Assembly (NCBI RefSeq): GCF_015550425.1
Contig: NZ_JADNAT010000017.1
Coordinates: 1 to 64,000, forward strand
DNA length: 64,000 nt
From: Clostridium sp. 1001275B_160808_H3
GTDB lineage: Bacteria; Bacillota; Clostridia; Clostridiales; Clostridiaceae
Direction of reading: 5' to 3'
Each line of letters begins with the position of its first letter. Position 1 is the stretch's first letter. Below are positions 18,165 to 27,944 of this stretch, piece by piece. A program made the translations under genes and the position numbers. The notes beneath the pieces were generated by a model, which saw only the letters and a list, made by a program, of their open reading frames with translations, was not told the DNA's origin and did no database searches.

Positions 18165-19205
18165 ATGGAATATATAAATGATATAAATATACAAGAGGCT
18201 GTTATACATATTGTTGATTCTAATGGGGATGAAGCAATTCTAAATGAATATAACCTTGAATTAAATGAAGAGACATATAAGTTTCTGCATAGACATATAG
18301 AAAAATGTTTTAAAGATGAGGAATTAAAATATGCAGTTTTTAACCAAGAAAGAAATATAGTAAAAGAAGTAGTTCAAGATTATTTAAATGGAATAGATAA
18401 CAATTTAATAGGATTATCACAAGAGCTTGCAAGGCAATTGTTTATAATAATGAAGGCAAATGTAAATATACCTTCATGTGATTTAATAATAGTTTCATTA
18501 ATTACAGATCAAGGTCCAATGATTGGTATACTTAAGATGGATTATGTTAAGAATTTTACTCACCAAGTTGGGTTTAAAGAAAATAAAATAGGAATAGATA
18601 TAGTTCCACAATCAGCAGGACTTCCAGGTAGTAGTCAAAGGATACAAAAAGCAGCTTTTATTAAACCTATAAGAGAAAATCAAAGATATGATTTAATGGT
18701 TATAGATAAGCAAAGAAAAAGTAAAGAGGAAGAAGAATATGGAGCAAATTACTTTATAAGCAACTTCCTAGGATGCTCAATAATTAGTAGTGAAAGGGAT
18801 ATGACTAAAACATTCCTAAAAGCAGCTGAAAATTGGACTAGAAGTAATATAGTAGAAGATGCAGATAAAGCAGAGAGAATAAGGACTACTGTTAAAGCAA
18901 AGTTAAAAGAAGAAGATACTATAAATATAGATGAGCTTTCTAATGAGCTATTTAAAGAAAATCCACAAGTAAAAAATGATTTTTCAACCTTTGTAAAAAG
19001 TCATGGCTTAGAAGATGAAGTTGCTGTAGATAAGCAATGGATTGAAAAAAAGTTAAAGAGAGTAAGACTAAAAATTGACAAAGATATAGATTTATACATA
19101 AATGAAGAAGCTTATCATGATAATACTAGATTTGAAATACAAAGAAATGGTGATGGAAGCATCAATATGATAATAAAACATGTTATTAATTATTTAGAGA
19201 AGTAA
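18165..19205 (+). CDS. Nucleoid-associated protein, 37-kDa (NdpA/YejK) family
   Basis: A 346-aa protein starting MEYINDINIQEAVIHIVDSNG, matching the N-terminus of the family. A hydrophobic central core (IIVSLITDQGPMIGILKMDY) is followed by a charged, helical C-terminal half (RIRTTVKAKLKEED) and a terminal beta stretch. The Escherichia coli relative binds the nucleoid; the function in Firmicutes is poorly defined. AGGTGGTG selects the start at 18165 rather than the upstream ATG. It is a single gene; a hairpin terminator follows at 19313. Confidence 0.85.
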   Translation: MEYINDINIQEAVIHIVDSNGDEAILNEYNLELNEETYKFLHRHIEKCFKDEELKYAVFNQERNIVKEVVQDYLNGIDNNLIGLSQELARQLFIIMKANVNIPSCDLIIVSLITDQGPMIGILKMDYVKNFTHQVGFKENKIGIDIVPQSAGLPGSSQRIQKAAFIKPIRENQRYDLMVIDKQRKSKEEEEYGANYFISNFLGCSIISSERDMTKTFLKAAENWTRSNIVEDADKAERIRTTVKAKLKEEDTINIDELSNELFKENPQVKNDFSTFVKSHGLEDEVAVDKQWIEKKLKRVRLKIDKDIDLYINEEAYHDNTRFEIQRNGDGSINMIIKHVINYLEK

Positions 19206-19224
19206 GAAGATTGCAAAGCAATTT

Positions 19225-19437
19225 ATTTAGTTAAAAGTTAATAGTGAAAAGTTTGGGATGTTTTGCTAGTCAAAACTTAAATTCCAAGTGTTAGACAGCA
19301 CTTTTAATAAAAAGGACAGTATCTAGATTTACGTAAATTTAGATACTGTCCTCTTTGCTAATATTTAGATTTTTATATTCAACATGGTTGAATTATTTTA
19401 CTAATTCTTTCACTTTTCACTATTTTGTTTTGCAAAA
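19225..19437. repeat. Intergenic repeat arms, family B, flanking a terminator
   Basis: TTAATAGTGAAAAGTTTGGG at the left end and CTTTCACTTTTCACTATTTT at the right end are inverted relatives of each other. TTTTGCTAGTCAAAACTT at the left also resembles TTTTGTTTTGCAAAATCC at the right. The terminator at 19313-19356 lies between the arms. Confidence 0.55.
19313..19356. terminator. Strong bidirectional terminator
   Basis: AGGACAGTATCTA pairs with TAGATACTGTCCT, with further pairing of ATTTACGTAAAT inside. CTCTTT follows on the plus strand and CTTTTTATT on the minus strand. It separates the convergent nucleoid-protein and 3D-domain genes. Confidence 0.88.
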
Positions 19438-19439
19438 TC

Positions 19440-20654
19440 CTACCATTCACCCGGATAAGCTATAATAGTAACGGTTACTGTTCTTCTACCAAATGCAATG
19501 CACTCTGCTTCAGAATTCATATATAGGTCTATTTTATTGCCTTTAATAGCACCACCTGTATCAGAAGCTATTGCATATCCATAACCTTCAACATGAACTT
19601 TGGAGCCTAGGGGTATTACACTTGGATCAACTGCAACTGTACTTAGTCCATTAGGATCATGTACTGGTTTAAGGCCTGTTGCAGTAAAGCCATGTCCAGT
19701 GTAAGCTGTAGCAGTCATAGAATACGATCCTAAGCTATTATTAGTATTGTTATTGCTATTGTTGTTACTACTATTGTTAGTACTAGCATCCCCCATAAAA
19801 TTGGAAGTTGGCGGTGGAGTTTCACTTAAGGCTATTTTTTCATTGCCTAAAGCAATTGCAGCATTAGCTAATCCTATAACATAATCACTATTAAGCTGAG
19901 GTAACATATATTGTAATGTGTTAACTGCATCCTGAACTTCTGAAATTGATGAAGAATCTGAATTTATAATTGATAATGGATGAGAGATTAATTTCTCTTC
20001 GTTAGCTTCAATTATATTCATTATTTCATCTTTTCTAGAATTTAAATCATCTAAAAGTTTTTGTTGTTCTTCCTTTTTCTCGCTTACTTCAATTAAGTTA
20101 TTTTCAATTGATTCTTGAAGTTTTTTTAAGTCAGATTGCTTTTTTTCAATTTCTTTAGCATTTTTATCAAGAGCTTCTTTTTTTTCATTTATTTCAATAA
20201 TCATTTGTTTGTCAACTGAAATTATTTTGCTCATAGCTTGTACTCTATTAAGCATATCAAAAAGATTTTCAGAAGTTACTAAGTAAACAATCATATCTGT
20301 AGCCATATTACTTTTATACATGGAACGAACACGTCCATCAATAGTTTTTTGTGTTTCTTCAATTTCTAGCTTTGCTTCTTCAATTTTGTGGTTAATAGTA
20401 ATTATTTCATTTTCTGTATCTTCAATTTTAGAATTATTTTCTGTTAATTGAGTATTTAAATTTTCTATTTCAGTATTTAACTTACTAATCTCAGTATCTA
20501 ATTCTATAGTTTCGTCATCTAATTGTTCATATTTAACTTTATTCTCTTGAATAGTTTGAGTATCCGAAGAATTTGGTTCTGCTAATACGAAATTGCTATT
20601 GTTGAAAATTAATAATAAAATCATACTTACAGATAATAAAGCTTTTTTTGTCAA
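19440..20654 (-). CDS. Secreted coiled-coil and 3D-domain protein, putative cell-wall hydrolase
   Basis: A 404-aa exported protein. A signal peptide spans residues 1-25 (KKALLSVSMILLLIF...VLAEP). A long coiled coil (about 30-225, heptads rich in Glu, Lys and Leu) is like those of PcsB/CwlO-type proteins. An Asn/Ser-rich linker (about 285-305) precedes a C-terminal 3D domain (about 310-404) with AVDPSVIPLGSKVHVEGYG and ASDTGGAIKGNKIDLY, carrying the conserved Asp residues of the MltA-like double-psi barrel. The predicted start is TTG at 20654, since GGAGGTG lies six bases upstream; an in-frame ATG at 20684 lacks such a site. The role is probably peptidoglycan remodelling. Confidence 0.88.
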   Translation of the reverse strand: MTKKALLSVSMILLLIFNNSNFVLAEPNSSDTQTIQENKVKYEQLDDETIELDTEISKLNTEIENLNTQLTENNSKIEDTENEIITINHKIEEAKLEIEETQKTIDGRVRSMYKSNMATDMIVYLVTSENLFDMLNRVQAMSKIISVDKQMIIEINEKKEALDKNAKEIEKKQSDLKKLQESIENNLIEVSEKKEEQQKLLDDLNSRKDEIMNIIEANEEKLISHPLSIINSDSSSISEVQDAVNTLQYMLPQLNSDYVIGLANAAIALGNEKIALSETPPPTSNFMGDASTNNSSNNNSNNNTNNSLGSYSMTATAYTGHGFTATGLKPVHDPNGLSTVAVDPSVIPLGSKVHVEGYGYAIASDTGGAIKGNKIDLYMNSEAECIAFGRRTVTVTIIAYPGEW

Positions 20655-20895
20655 AAATATACACCTCCAATTAAAACTAAGCAAAGGCTACAATAAATTA
20701 TATAGGTTGTCCATATAATATTCTTATGATAGTGTATATCCTACAATAAATATTGGATATTGGCAAGTTTTATGTAGATATCATGGAATAAATGGTATAT
20801 AGTGAGAATTTATTATAATATATTTTAATTTATAAAATGTTTATAAGAAAATAATTACTATTAACTTCTAATTGGATTGAAAGTAGTATATTTGC

Positions 20896-20943
20896 AAATT
20901 GCGAGTTAGGTGATATGTATTAACTTTCTGATTTTCATATAAT
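20896..20943. repeat. 45-bp intergenic motif, copy 2
   Basis: AAATTGCGAGTTAGG followed by TGATATGTATTAACTTTC and TGATTTTCATATAAT repeats the motif at 17091-17143. It lies between the 3D-domain gene and the argF terminator. The rest of the gap (20655-21023) holds the ribosome binding site of the 3D-domain gene, an AT-rich stretch with ACCTATATAATT on the minus strand that may be its -10 region, and the argF terminator. Confidence 0.6.
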
Positions 20944-20976
20944 GTAAAATATAATTCTTAATTATAGATGTAATAA

Positions 20977-21016
20977 GAGAAGTCCAAGCGCTTAAATAAA
21001 CCCATGGACTTCTTTT
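20977..21016 (-). terminator. Terminator of the arginine operon
   Basis: AGAAGTCCA and TGGACTTCT form a 9-bp stem around an 18-base loop that contains GCGC. It lies just beyond the argF stop on the minus strand. Confidence 0.75.
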
Positions 21017-21023
21017 ATTTTTA

Positions 21024-21950
21024 TTATTTTTCCTTTATTAATTTAACTAAAATAGCTTTTTGAACATGAAGTCTATTTTCAGCTTCTTCAAAAATTGTAT
21101 CTGCATGCTTTTCTAGTATTTCTTCAGTTATTTCCTCTTCTCTATGTGCAGGTAAACAGTGAAGAACTATAGCATCACCTTTAGCAAGAGACATAAGTTT
21201 AGAGTTTACTTGATAAGAAGAAAAGGCAGCTAGTCTTTCGCTAGCTTCATTCTCTTTTCCCATACTAGCCCATACATCAGTTATAACTACATCAGCATTT
21301 TTAATAGCTTCTTCAGGATTATCAACTATTACAAAGTTTAAATTATTATTTTTAGCAATTTCTTTTCCTTTTTCTATATAGTGATCTTTAACCATATAAT
21401 TTTTGGGAATAGCTAGAGAGATGTTCATTCCAACAGTTAAGCAACCGACTATAAGTGATTGTGCCATATTATTACCATCACCTATATAAGCTACTTTCAA
21501 ACCATCAAAAGTATTTTTATTTTCTCTAATAGTCATTAAGTCAGCTAAAACTTGGCAAGGATGTTCATCATCAGTAAGACCATTTATTATTGGAATACTA
21601 GAAGATTCAGCAAGTCTCTTTACTTCATCTTGAGCAAAGGTTCTTATCATTATTCCATTTAGATATCTAGACAATACTCTAGATGTATCCTGAATAGGCT
21701 CCCCACGGCCTATTTGTAAGTCACTTGAGCTTAAAAATAATGGGTACCCTCCTAGTTGATACATGCCAGCTTCAAAAGAAACTCTTGTCCTAGTAGAAGA
21801 CTTTTCAAATATCATTCCAAGAGTTTTACCTTCAAGATAATGATGTTTAATACCATGTTTCAATTCATATTTTAATTGATCCCCAAGATTTAAAATATCA
21901 AGAATTTCCTCCTTAGATAAATCCTCCATTTTAAGTAAATCCTTATTCAT
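21024..21950 (-). CDS. argF: Ornithine carbamoyltransferase
   Basis: Sixth arginine step: carbamoyl phosphate plus ornithine gives citrulline. The 308-aa protein has the carbamoyl-phosphate site SSTRTRVSFEAGM near residue 48, HPCQVLADL near residue 129, DVWASMG near residue 223 and HCLPAHR near residue 262. GGGGGTTTTT before the ATG at 21950 selects this start over an upstream in-frame ATG that lies inside an intergenic repeat. It is last in the minus-strand operon argG-H-C-J-B-D-F. The sequence does not exclude a catabolic role, but the neighbours make the biosynthetic enzyme the natural call. Confidence 0.95.
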   Translation of the reverse strand: MNKDLLKMEDLSKEEILDILNLGDQLKYELKHGIKHHYLEGKTLGMIFEKSSTRTRVSFEAGMYQLGGYPLFLSSSDLQIGRGEPIQDTSRVLSRYLNGIMIRTFAQDEVKRLAESSSIPIINGLTDDEHPCQVLADLMTIRENKNTFDGLKVAYIGDGNNMAQSLIVGCLTVGMNISLAIPKNYMVKDHYIEKGKEIAKNNNLNFVIVDNPEEAIKNADVVITDVWASMGKENEASERLAAFSSYQVNSKLMSLAKGDAIVLHCLPAHREEEITEEILEKHADTIFEEAENRLHVQKAILVKLIKEK

Positions 21951-21965
21951 AAAAACCCCCATTTT

Positions 21966-22098
21966 TACAATTGATAATGCACAATGCACAATGGATAATT
22001 AATGATAAACCTTTAGAGTTTAGAAAATATATTCTTAATTCAGCTGTGCTGAATTATTTCAATAATTATTAATTTTAATTGTCCATTATCAATTGTTA
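21966..22098. repeat. Intergenic palindromic repeat, family A
   Basis: The argD-argF gap contains AATTGATAATGCACAATGCA and CAATGGATAATTAATGA at one end and AATTGTCCATTATCAATTGT at the other. The inner hairpin AATTCAGCTGTGCTGAATT is almost the same as that at 312-330, and TTTAGAGTTTAGAAAATAT matches the inner part of that copy. Confidence 0.8.
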
Positions 22099-23262
22099 TT
22101 ACTCATTGCTTAATATTGCATTTATTATTTCTATTCCTTTTTTTATTTCTTCTTTTGTTATTATCAAAGGTGGTAGTAGCCTAACGACATTTGGTCCAGC
22201 TGTTAATACTAAAAGCCCTTTTTTTAGTGCTTTCTTTTGTATTTCTAAAGCTGGTATTTTTAGTTCTAATCCTATCATTAAGCCTTTACCTCTAACTTCT
22301 TTAATTAAATTTGAATCTATATCTTTAAGTAAAGAAATTAAGTACTCACCATTTTCCGTAATTTCATTTAATTTAGAGTTAGTACAAATGGTATCTAAAA
22401 CAACCAATGCTCCAGAGCAAGCCACTGGATTTCCACCAAATGTTGTACCGTGGTCACCAGGTTTAAAGACGGTTGATAATTTTTCATTGCATAGAAAACC
22501 TCCTATAGGTAAACCTGATCCTAAGCCCTTAGCAATGGTAACTATATCCGGATTTACATCAAAGTGTTGATAACCAAATAGTTTTCCAGTTCTACCTATT
22601 CCACATTGAACTTCATCAAATATTAAAATAATATCTCTTTCTTTACATATTTTATAAACTTCTTTTACAAATTTATAATCTAAAGGATAAATTCCACCTT
22701 CACCTTGAATTGCTTCCATCATAACAGCACAAACATCATTAGATAATTTATCATTGAAATCATCTATATCATTTGCTTTAAAATGATCAAATCCCCCAGG
22801 AAAAGGAAAGAAGTAGTTGTGAAATTTATCTTGTCCAGTTGCTGTTAAAGTTGCTAAAGTTCTACCATGAAAAGATTGCTTTAATGTAAGAATTTTATTT
22901 CTATTAGCTCCATATTTATCAAAACTATATTTTCTAGATAATTTTATAGCGCCTTCATTAGCCTCAGCACCAGAGTTGCAAAAAAATACTTTACTCATTC
23001 CTGAAAGAGTAGTTATTTTATCAGCTAACTTTAAAGTAATCTCATTAAGAAAAATATTTGATGTATGTTGCAAAGTACAGGCGGTATTAGATATAGCTTT
23101 GCTCCATTCAGAATTCCCATAACCAAGGCTATTTACCCCGATTCCACTTGTAAAATCTATATATTCATTTCCATTATCATCATATAGCATACAGCCATTA
23201 CCCTTAACTAAATTCACAGGAAGATAAGAGTAAGTTGACATTAAAGATAAATCATTAGACAT
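22099..23262 (-). CDS. argD: Acetylornithine aminotransferase
   Basis: PLP-dependent transamination of N-acetylglutamate semialdehyde to N-acetylornithine. The 387-aa class-III aminotransferase has DFTSGIGVNSLG near the N-terminus, FCNSGAEANEGAIKLSRKY near residue 93, FDEVQCGIGRTGKLF near residue 215 and the PLP lysine in TIAKGLGSGLPIG near residue 245. The start at 23262 is preceded by GGGGGTTTTTAT; an upstream in-frame ATG lies in a repeat. It lies between argB and argF, with repeats on both sides. Confidence 0.95.
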   Translation of the reverse strand: MSNDLSLMSTYSYLPVNLVKGNGCMLYDDNGNEYIDFTSGIGVNSLGYGNSEWSKAISNTACTLQHTSNIFLNEITLKLADKITTLSGMSKVFFCNSGAEANEGAIKLSRKYSFDKYGANRNKILTLKQSFHGRTLATLTATGQDKFHNYFFPFPGGFDHFKANDIDDFNDKLSNDVCAVMMEAIQGEGGIYPLDYKFVKEVYKICKERDIILIFDEVQCGIGRTGKLFGYQHFDVNPDIVTIAKGLGSGLPIGGFLCNEKLSTVFKPGDHGTTFGGNPVACSGALVVLDTICTNSKLNEITENGEYLISLLKDIDSNLIKEVRGKGLMIGLELKIPALEIQKKALKKGLLVLTAGPNVVRLLPPLIITKEEIKKGIEIINAILSNE

Positions 23263-23281
23263 ATAAAAACCCCCATGTAAA

Positions 23282-23397
23282 AATTGACAATGGATAATTA
23301 ACAATTAATAATTATTGAATTAAAAATATATTTCCTAAACTCGTAGAGTTTATACCTTAATTATGCATTGTCAATTGTCCATTATACATTGTTAATA
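23282..23397. repeat. Intergenic palindromic repeat, family A
   Basis: The argB-argD gap contains ATTGACAATGGATAATTAAC at one end and ATTGTCAATTGTCCATTATA at the other, plus CCTAAACTCGTAGAGTTTA inside. It overlaps the argB stop. Confidence 0.75.
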
Positions 23398-24246
23398 TAT
23401 CATTGTTCCTATTCCTTCTTTTGAGAGTAGCTCTAAAAGTATTGAGTGGGGGAGAGTGCCATCTATTATATGTGCTTCTTTTACTCCCATTCTTATGGCT
23501 TCTATACAACAATCAATTTTAGGAATCATACCACTTTTTATTATTCCATCCATTTGTAGTTTTTTTATTTCATGTAGTCTTAGTGATGATATTAATGTAG
23601 CTTCATCATTTGGATCTATCATTAATCCAGGAACATTTGTAAGTAGCATTAATTTTTCAGCTTTTAGCGCTGAAGCTAATTTAGATGCACAGATATCTGC
23701 ATTTATATTATAAGTTTGAGTGCAATTCTCGCTTGTTGCAATTGATCCTATAACAGGAATGTATCCTGATGATAATAAAGTAGTTAGTAGAGTTGTATCA
23801 ATAGATGTTATTTCTCCTACAAATCCGAGATCAATTGATTTTTCTAATTTTCTTGCTTTTATAAATGAGGCATCTATGCCACATAAGCCGAGTGCTTTTC
23901 CACCAGCGCTTTCTATTAAGCTTACTATGTCTTTATTTACCTTACCTCCTAAAACCATTTGAACTATTTCTATAGTTTTATCATCTGTATAACGGAGACC
24001 ATCTATAAATTTACTTTCTTCACCTATTTTATTCATAAACTCTGATATATGAGGTCCACCTCCATGAACTATAACAGGTTTTATTCCTACACATTGTAAT
24101 AATACTATGTCAGTTGCAACACTTTTCCTTAGTTCATCACTAGTCATTGCATTTCCACCATATTTTATTACTACTATTTTACCTGATAATGATTGTATAT
24201 ATGGAAGTGCTTGAGTTAATACTCTTGCATGTTCAAAATAATTCAA
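23392..24246 (-). CDS. argB: Acetylglutamate kinase
   Basis: Phosphorylates N-acetylglutamate with ATP. The 284-aa amino-acid-kinase-family protein has KYGGNAM near residue 29, VHGGGPHIS near residue 60, GLRYTDDKTIEIVQMVLGG near residue 84 and INADICASKLASAL near residue 177. The C-terminal SGMIPKIDCCIEAIRMGV is typical of arginine-sensitive forms, though a full N-terminal regulatory helix cannot be judged. The start is a TTG with GGAGG ten bases upstream. It lies 16 bases downstream of argJ. Confidence 0.95.
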   Translation of the reverse strand: MNYFEHARVLTQALPYIQSLSGKIVVIKYGGNAMTSDELRKSVATDIVLLQCVGIKPVIVHGGGPHISEFMNKIGEESKFIDGLRYTDDKTIEIVQMVLGGKVNKDIVSLIESAGGKALGLCGIDASFIKARKLEKSIDLGFVGEITSIDTTLLTTLLSSGYIPVIGSIATSENCTQTYNINADICASKLASALKAEKLMLLTNVPGLMIDPNDEATLISSLRLHEIKKLQMDGIIKSGMIPKIDCCIEAIRMGVKEAHIIDGTLPHSILLELLSKEGIGTMIY

Positions 24247-24262
24247 AACTTAATACCTCCAG

Positions 24263-25483
24263 TTAACTTCTGTAGTCACCATTAATTTTTACATAATCAT
24301 AGCTTAAATCACATCCCCAGGCAGTAGAGGAGAAGTTGCCATCATTCATGTTAATATGGATAGTAATTTCATCTTTTAATAATATTTCTTTGGCTTTAAC
24401 TTCATCAAAGGAAAGTCCTATACCATTTTTACAAACATCAATTTTATCTACAGAGCTTTCAAATGTTAAATCTATTTTGTTTGGATCTATATTAATTCCT
24501 GAGTAACCAAGAGCACATAAAATTCTTCCCCAATTAGCATCACTACCAAACATTGCTGTTTTTACTAAAGGGGAGTTTATAACACTTTTAGATAATATTT
24601 CTGCATCTTTTTGAGATTTGCAATTATAAACAACACATTCAAGAAGCTTACTTGCACCTTCACCATCTTTAGCGATCATTTTAGCAAGAGTTATATTAAT
24701 ATTATTCAATGCTTCAATAAATAAGTAGTAATTTGTATCTTTTCTTTTAATTATTTCATTATCAGCAAGACCATTAGCTAATATCAAAACCATGTCATTT
24801 GTACTAGTATCACCATCTACACTGACTCTGTTATAACTTATTTTTGTGCTTTCTTTTAAAGCTTCCTGAAGCATTTCTCCAGAAATATTTAAATCGGTTG
24901 TTATAAAAGAGAGCATAGTTCCCATATTAGGTTCTATCATTCCAGAACCCTTTGCCATAGCTCCAATAGTTATTTTTTTGTTACCTATCATGAACTCTAA
25001 AGATAGCTGCTTTTTATAAGTGTCAGTTGTCATTATTGCAGTGGCAGCATCATCAAAACCATCTTTTGATAATCTATCTGTAAGCATTGGAATTCCATTT
25101 TTTATTGCATCTATATTTAAAGGAATTCCTATAACACCTGTTGATGCAACTAAAATATCACCTGTTTTTAGTTTAAGAGCCTTTGCTTGAAGTTCAGTCA
25201 TTCTTTTAGCTTTTACTAATCCATCATCCCCATTGCATGTATTAGCATTTCCACTATTTATTATTATTGCTTGAGCTTTTTTATTAGATAAATGTTCCTT
25301 AGTTATATAAATAGGAGCTCCCTTAACTTTATTTTTTGTATATACTCCAGCAGCTGTGGCTGGGACTGTTGAATAAATAAGTGCTAAATCTAGATTTAAG
25401 TTATTTTTCTTAAGTCCACAATGAATTCCAGATGCAAGGAAACCTTGAGGAGCAGTAATTCCATTGTTAGTAACTAATTGCAA
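24263..25483 (-). CDS. argJ: Bifunctional ornithine acetyltransferase / N-acetylglutamate synthase
   Basis: Recycles the acetyl group from N-acetylornithine to glutamate, so a separate argE is not needed. At 406 aa it is the precursor of alpha and beta chains. The self-cleavage region reads GSGMIEPNMGTMLSFITTD near residues 175-195; the nucleophile Thr follows Gly rather than the commoner Ala. VDGDTSTNDM near residue 222 is also conserved. The start appears to be TTG with GGGGG eight bases upstream. Whether it also uses acetyl-CoA cannot be told from sequence, but no argA is seen. Confidence 0.94.
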   Translation of the reverse strand: MQLVTNNGITAPQGFLASGIHCGLKKNNLNLDLALIYSTVPATAAGVYTKNKVKGAPIYITKEHLSNKKAQAIIINSGNANTCNGDDGLVKAKRMTELQAKALKLKTGDILVASTGVIGIPLNIDAIKNGIPMLTDRLSKDGFDDAATAIMTTDTYKKQLSLEFMIGNKKITIGAMAKGSGMIEPNMGTMLSFITTDLNISGEMLQEALKESTKISYNRVSVDGDTSTNDMVLILANGLADNEIIKRKDTNYYLFIEALNNINITLAKMIAKDGEGASKLLECVVYNCKSQKDAEILSKSVINSPLVKTAMFGSDANWGRILCALGYSGINIDPNKIDLTFESSVDKIDVCKNGIGLSFDEVKAKEILLKDEITIHINMNDGNFSSTAWGCDLSYDYVKINGDYRS

Positions 25484-25519
25484 TTGTAAAACCCCCTTAT
25501 TACAATTAAAAAATTAAAA

Positions 25520-26554
25520 TTAGTTTCCAGAAGAAACTAATTTTAATCCGTCTGTTTCTTCAAATCCCATAATTATATTCATATTTTGTATTGCTTGCCC
25601 CGCAGCTCCTTTAATCATATTGTCTATTGTGCTGATGATTATTAGTCCATCACCTCTATGATTTAAATGTAATGATATATTGCAATTATTTGTGTATTTA
25701 ACATCTTTTATAGAAGCTGTATCACCAAGTGGAAGTATATTTACAAAAGGCTCATATTTATAAAAGTTAGAGTATAAATTATGAATATTTTCAATAGTTG
25801 TTTTTTCTTTGGGATAGCAGTATATAGTTGATAATATACCTCTATTTATTGGAAGTAGGTGAGGAGTAAAGGTAATATTTACATCCTCTTGTGCTATATC
25901 TGATAGGCATTGTTCTATTTCTGGAGTATGTCTATGAGAACCTATTCCATATGGAGAAAAGTTTTCATTTAGTTCTGGATAGTGAGACTTTAATGCAAGA
26001 CCTCTTCCAGCACCTGTTGCTCCTGATTTTGAATCGCATATTATATTATCTAATTTAATTAATGAGTCTTTTAGTAAAGGCATTAATCCAAGTTCTATCG
26101 AAGTAGGATAGCATCCTGGATTAGCTATTATTTTATATTCTTTAATTTTTTCTCTGTTATGCTCAGGAAGAGCATAAATACTTTTTTTATGAAGATCCTT
26201 ATATAAAAAATCTTTTCCATACCATTTCTTATAATCTTCTTCGCTTTTTAATCTAAAGTCTGCCCCAAGGTCTATAAGTACTTTATTTTCCTTATAAACT
26301 AATTCTGCAATTTCCTCACTAAGACCATGAGGAAGTGCAGCAAATATAATATCACATTTATTTATAACATCATTTTGGTTTTCACAAATTAAGTTTGTAA
26401 CACCATATAGATTTTTATATATAGAAGATATTGGCTCACCTTCATAAGAAACTGAACTTATAGCTTCAATAGTAACTTTAGGATGATTTGATAAAAGCCT
26501 AAGTAGTTCAACTCCTACATAGCCAGTTGCCCCAATTATTCCTACTTTAAGCAT
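25520..26554 (-). CDS. argC: N-acetyl-gamma-glutamyl-phosphate reductase
   Basis: NADPH-dependent reduction of N-acetylglutamyl phosphate to the semialdehyde. The 344-aa protein has an N-terminal Rossmann motif [14 protein letters not shown] (residues 9-22), the catalytic cysteine in [14 protein letters not shown] near residue 148 and SGATGAGRG near residue 178. Its start overlaps the 3' end of argH by 13 bases, so translation is probably coupled. Confidence 0.95.
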   Translation of the reverse strand: MLKVGIIGATGYVGVELLRLLSNHPKVTIEAISSVSYEGEPISSIYKNLYGVTNLICENQNDVINKCDIIFAALPHGLSEEIAELVYKENKVLIDLGADFRLKSEEDYKKWYGKDFLYKDLHKKSIYALPEHNREKIKEYKIIANPGCYPTSIELGLMPLLKDSLIKLDNIICDSKSGATGAGRGLALKSHYPELNENFSPYGIGSHRHTPEIEQCLSDIAQEDVNITFTPHLLPINRGILSTIYCYPKEKTTIENIHNLYSNFYKYEPFVNILPLGDTASIKDVKYTNNCNISLHLNHRGDGLIIISTIDNMIKGAAGQAIQNMNIIMGFEETDGLKLVSSGN

Positions 26555-27942
26555 TTTAAATCCTCCTTAGTATTTTTTATTGATTCTAAAAGTAAATTTA
26601 ATTGAATTTTTACTGAAGAGGAACTTGGACCGCCAAAAACCTTTCTCTCTTCAACACAATTTACTAAATCTATTGCAGTATATATATCTTCTTCAAAAAT
26701 AGGTGAGAAGTTTTTAAATTCATCTAATGAAAGATCATCTATGGCTAAATCATTTTTTATACAATAAAGAACTATTTCACCAACTATTTCATGTGCCACT
26801 CTAAAAGCTAAACCTTTTTTTACTAGATAGTCGGCAACATCAGTAGCATTTGTAAATCCACTAGAAGCTCCTTTTCTCATGCTTTCTTTATTAATCTTCA
26901 TAGTATTTAACATTCCAGTGAAGGTTTTTAATGATAAAATTGCTGTATCTAAGGCATCAAATAAAGCTTCCTTATCTTCTTGCATATCTTTGTTATAAGC
27001 AAGAGGAAGCCCCTTCATAACAGTAAGAAGTGTTATTAAATCACCATAAACTCTTCCTGTTTTTCCTCTAACTAATTCTGCAACATCAGGATTTTTCTTT
27101 TGTGGCATTATGCTGCTACCAGTACTATATTCATCAGATAGTTCAATAAAGCTAAATTCATTTGTTGCCCAAAGAATAATTTCTTCAGAAAATCTTGATA
27201 AATGCATCATTATCATAGATAAGGTTGATAAAGCTTCTATTGCATAATCTCTATCTGAAACTGAATCTAAGCTATTTACGGTAAGAGAAGCAAAGCCTAA
27301 GTCTTTTGCTATCATATGTCTATCAAGGTTATAGGTTGATGTAGCAAGAGCTCCACTACCTAATGGCATTTGATCCAATCTTTTATAACAATCAAATATT
27401 CTACCTAAATCTCTTTTAAACATTTCAGAATATGCTAATAAATGATGTGCAAAGGTTATAGGTTGTGCCTTTTGCATATGAGTATATCCTGGCATTATAG
27501 TATTTACATTATCATTAGCCTTTTGATAGATAACTTCTTGAAGAGATAGAATATTATTTACTAAATCTTTTAAGGCACTTTTTAAATATAGCTTTGTATC
27601 GAGAGTTACCTGGTCATTTCTGCTTCTTCCAGTATGAAGTTTTTTTCCTTCATCACCAATATAGTAGGTTAATGTTCCTTCTATAAAACTATGGATATCT
27701 TCAGAAGCTTCATCTATTTTGATAACTCCGTTTTCTAATCTTTTTAATATTGTTTCTAGGCCAGCAGCTATTTTTATACTATCTTCTTTTGGGATGATAT
27801 TTTGTTCTCCTAACATTTTTACATGAGCTAAACTACCTAAGATGTCTTCCTTATACATTCTTGAATCTACTCGTATTGATGAGTTAAAATCATTAACTAA
27901 TGAATTAACTCCTTTTTCAAATCGTCCGCCCCAAAGTTTCAT
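26542..27942 (-). CDS. argH: Argininosuccinate lyase
   Basis: Last arginine step: splits argininosuccinate into arginine and fumarate. The 466-aa member of the fumarase/aspartase superfamily starts [12 protein letters not shown]. It has [10 protein letters not shown] near residue 103, [16 protein letters not shown] near residue 155 and the signature [15 protein letters not shown] near residue 277. It lies two bases downstream of argG. Confidence 0.96.
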   Translation of the reverse strand: MKLWGGRFEKGVNSLVNDFNSSIRVDSRMYKEDILGSLAHVKMLGEQNIIPKEDSIKIAAGLETILKRLENGVIKIDEASEDIHSFIEGTLTYYIGDEGKKLHTGRSRNDQVTLDTKLYLKSALKDLVNNILSLQEVIYQKANDNVNTIMPGYTHMQKAQPITFAHHLLAYSEMFKRDLGRIFDCYKRLDQMPLGSGALATSTYNLDRHMIAKDLGFASLTVNSLDSVSDRDYAIEALSTLSMIMMHLSRFSEEIILWATNEFSFIELSDEYSTGSSIMPQKKNPDVAELVRGKTGRVYGDLITLLTVMKGLPLAYNKDMQEDKEALFDALDTAILSLKTFTGMLNTMKINKESMRKGASSGFTNATDVADYLVKKGLAFRVAHEIVGEIVLYCIKNDLAIDDLSLDEFKNFSPIFEEDIYTAIDLVNCVEERKVFGGPSSSSVKIQLNLLLESIKNTKEDLKCLK

Positions 27943-27944
27943 AT

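Noticed and set aside
22079..22570. A 163-codon plus-strand frame over argD
   Set aside because: Antisense to a conserved aminotransferase, low-complexity composition and no ribosome binding site.
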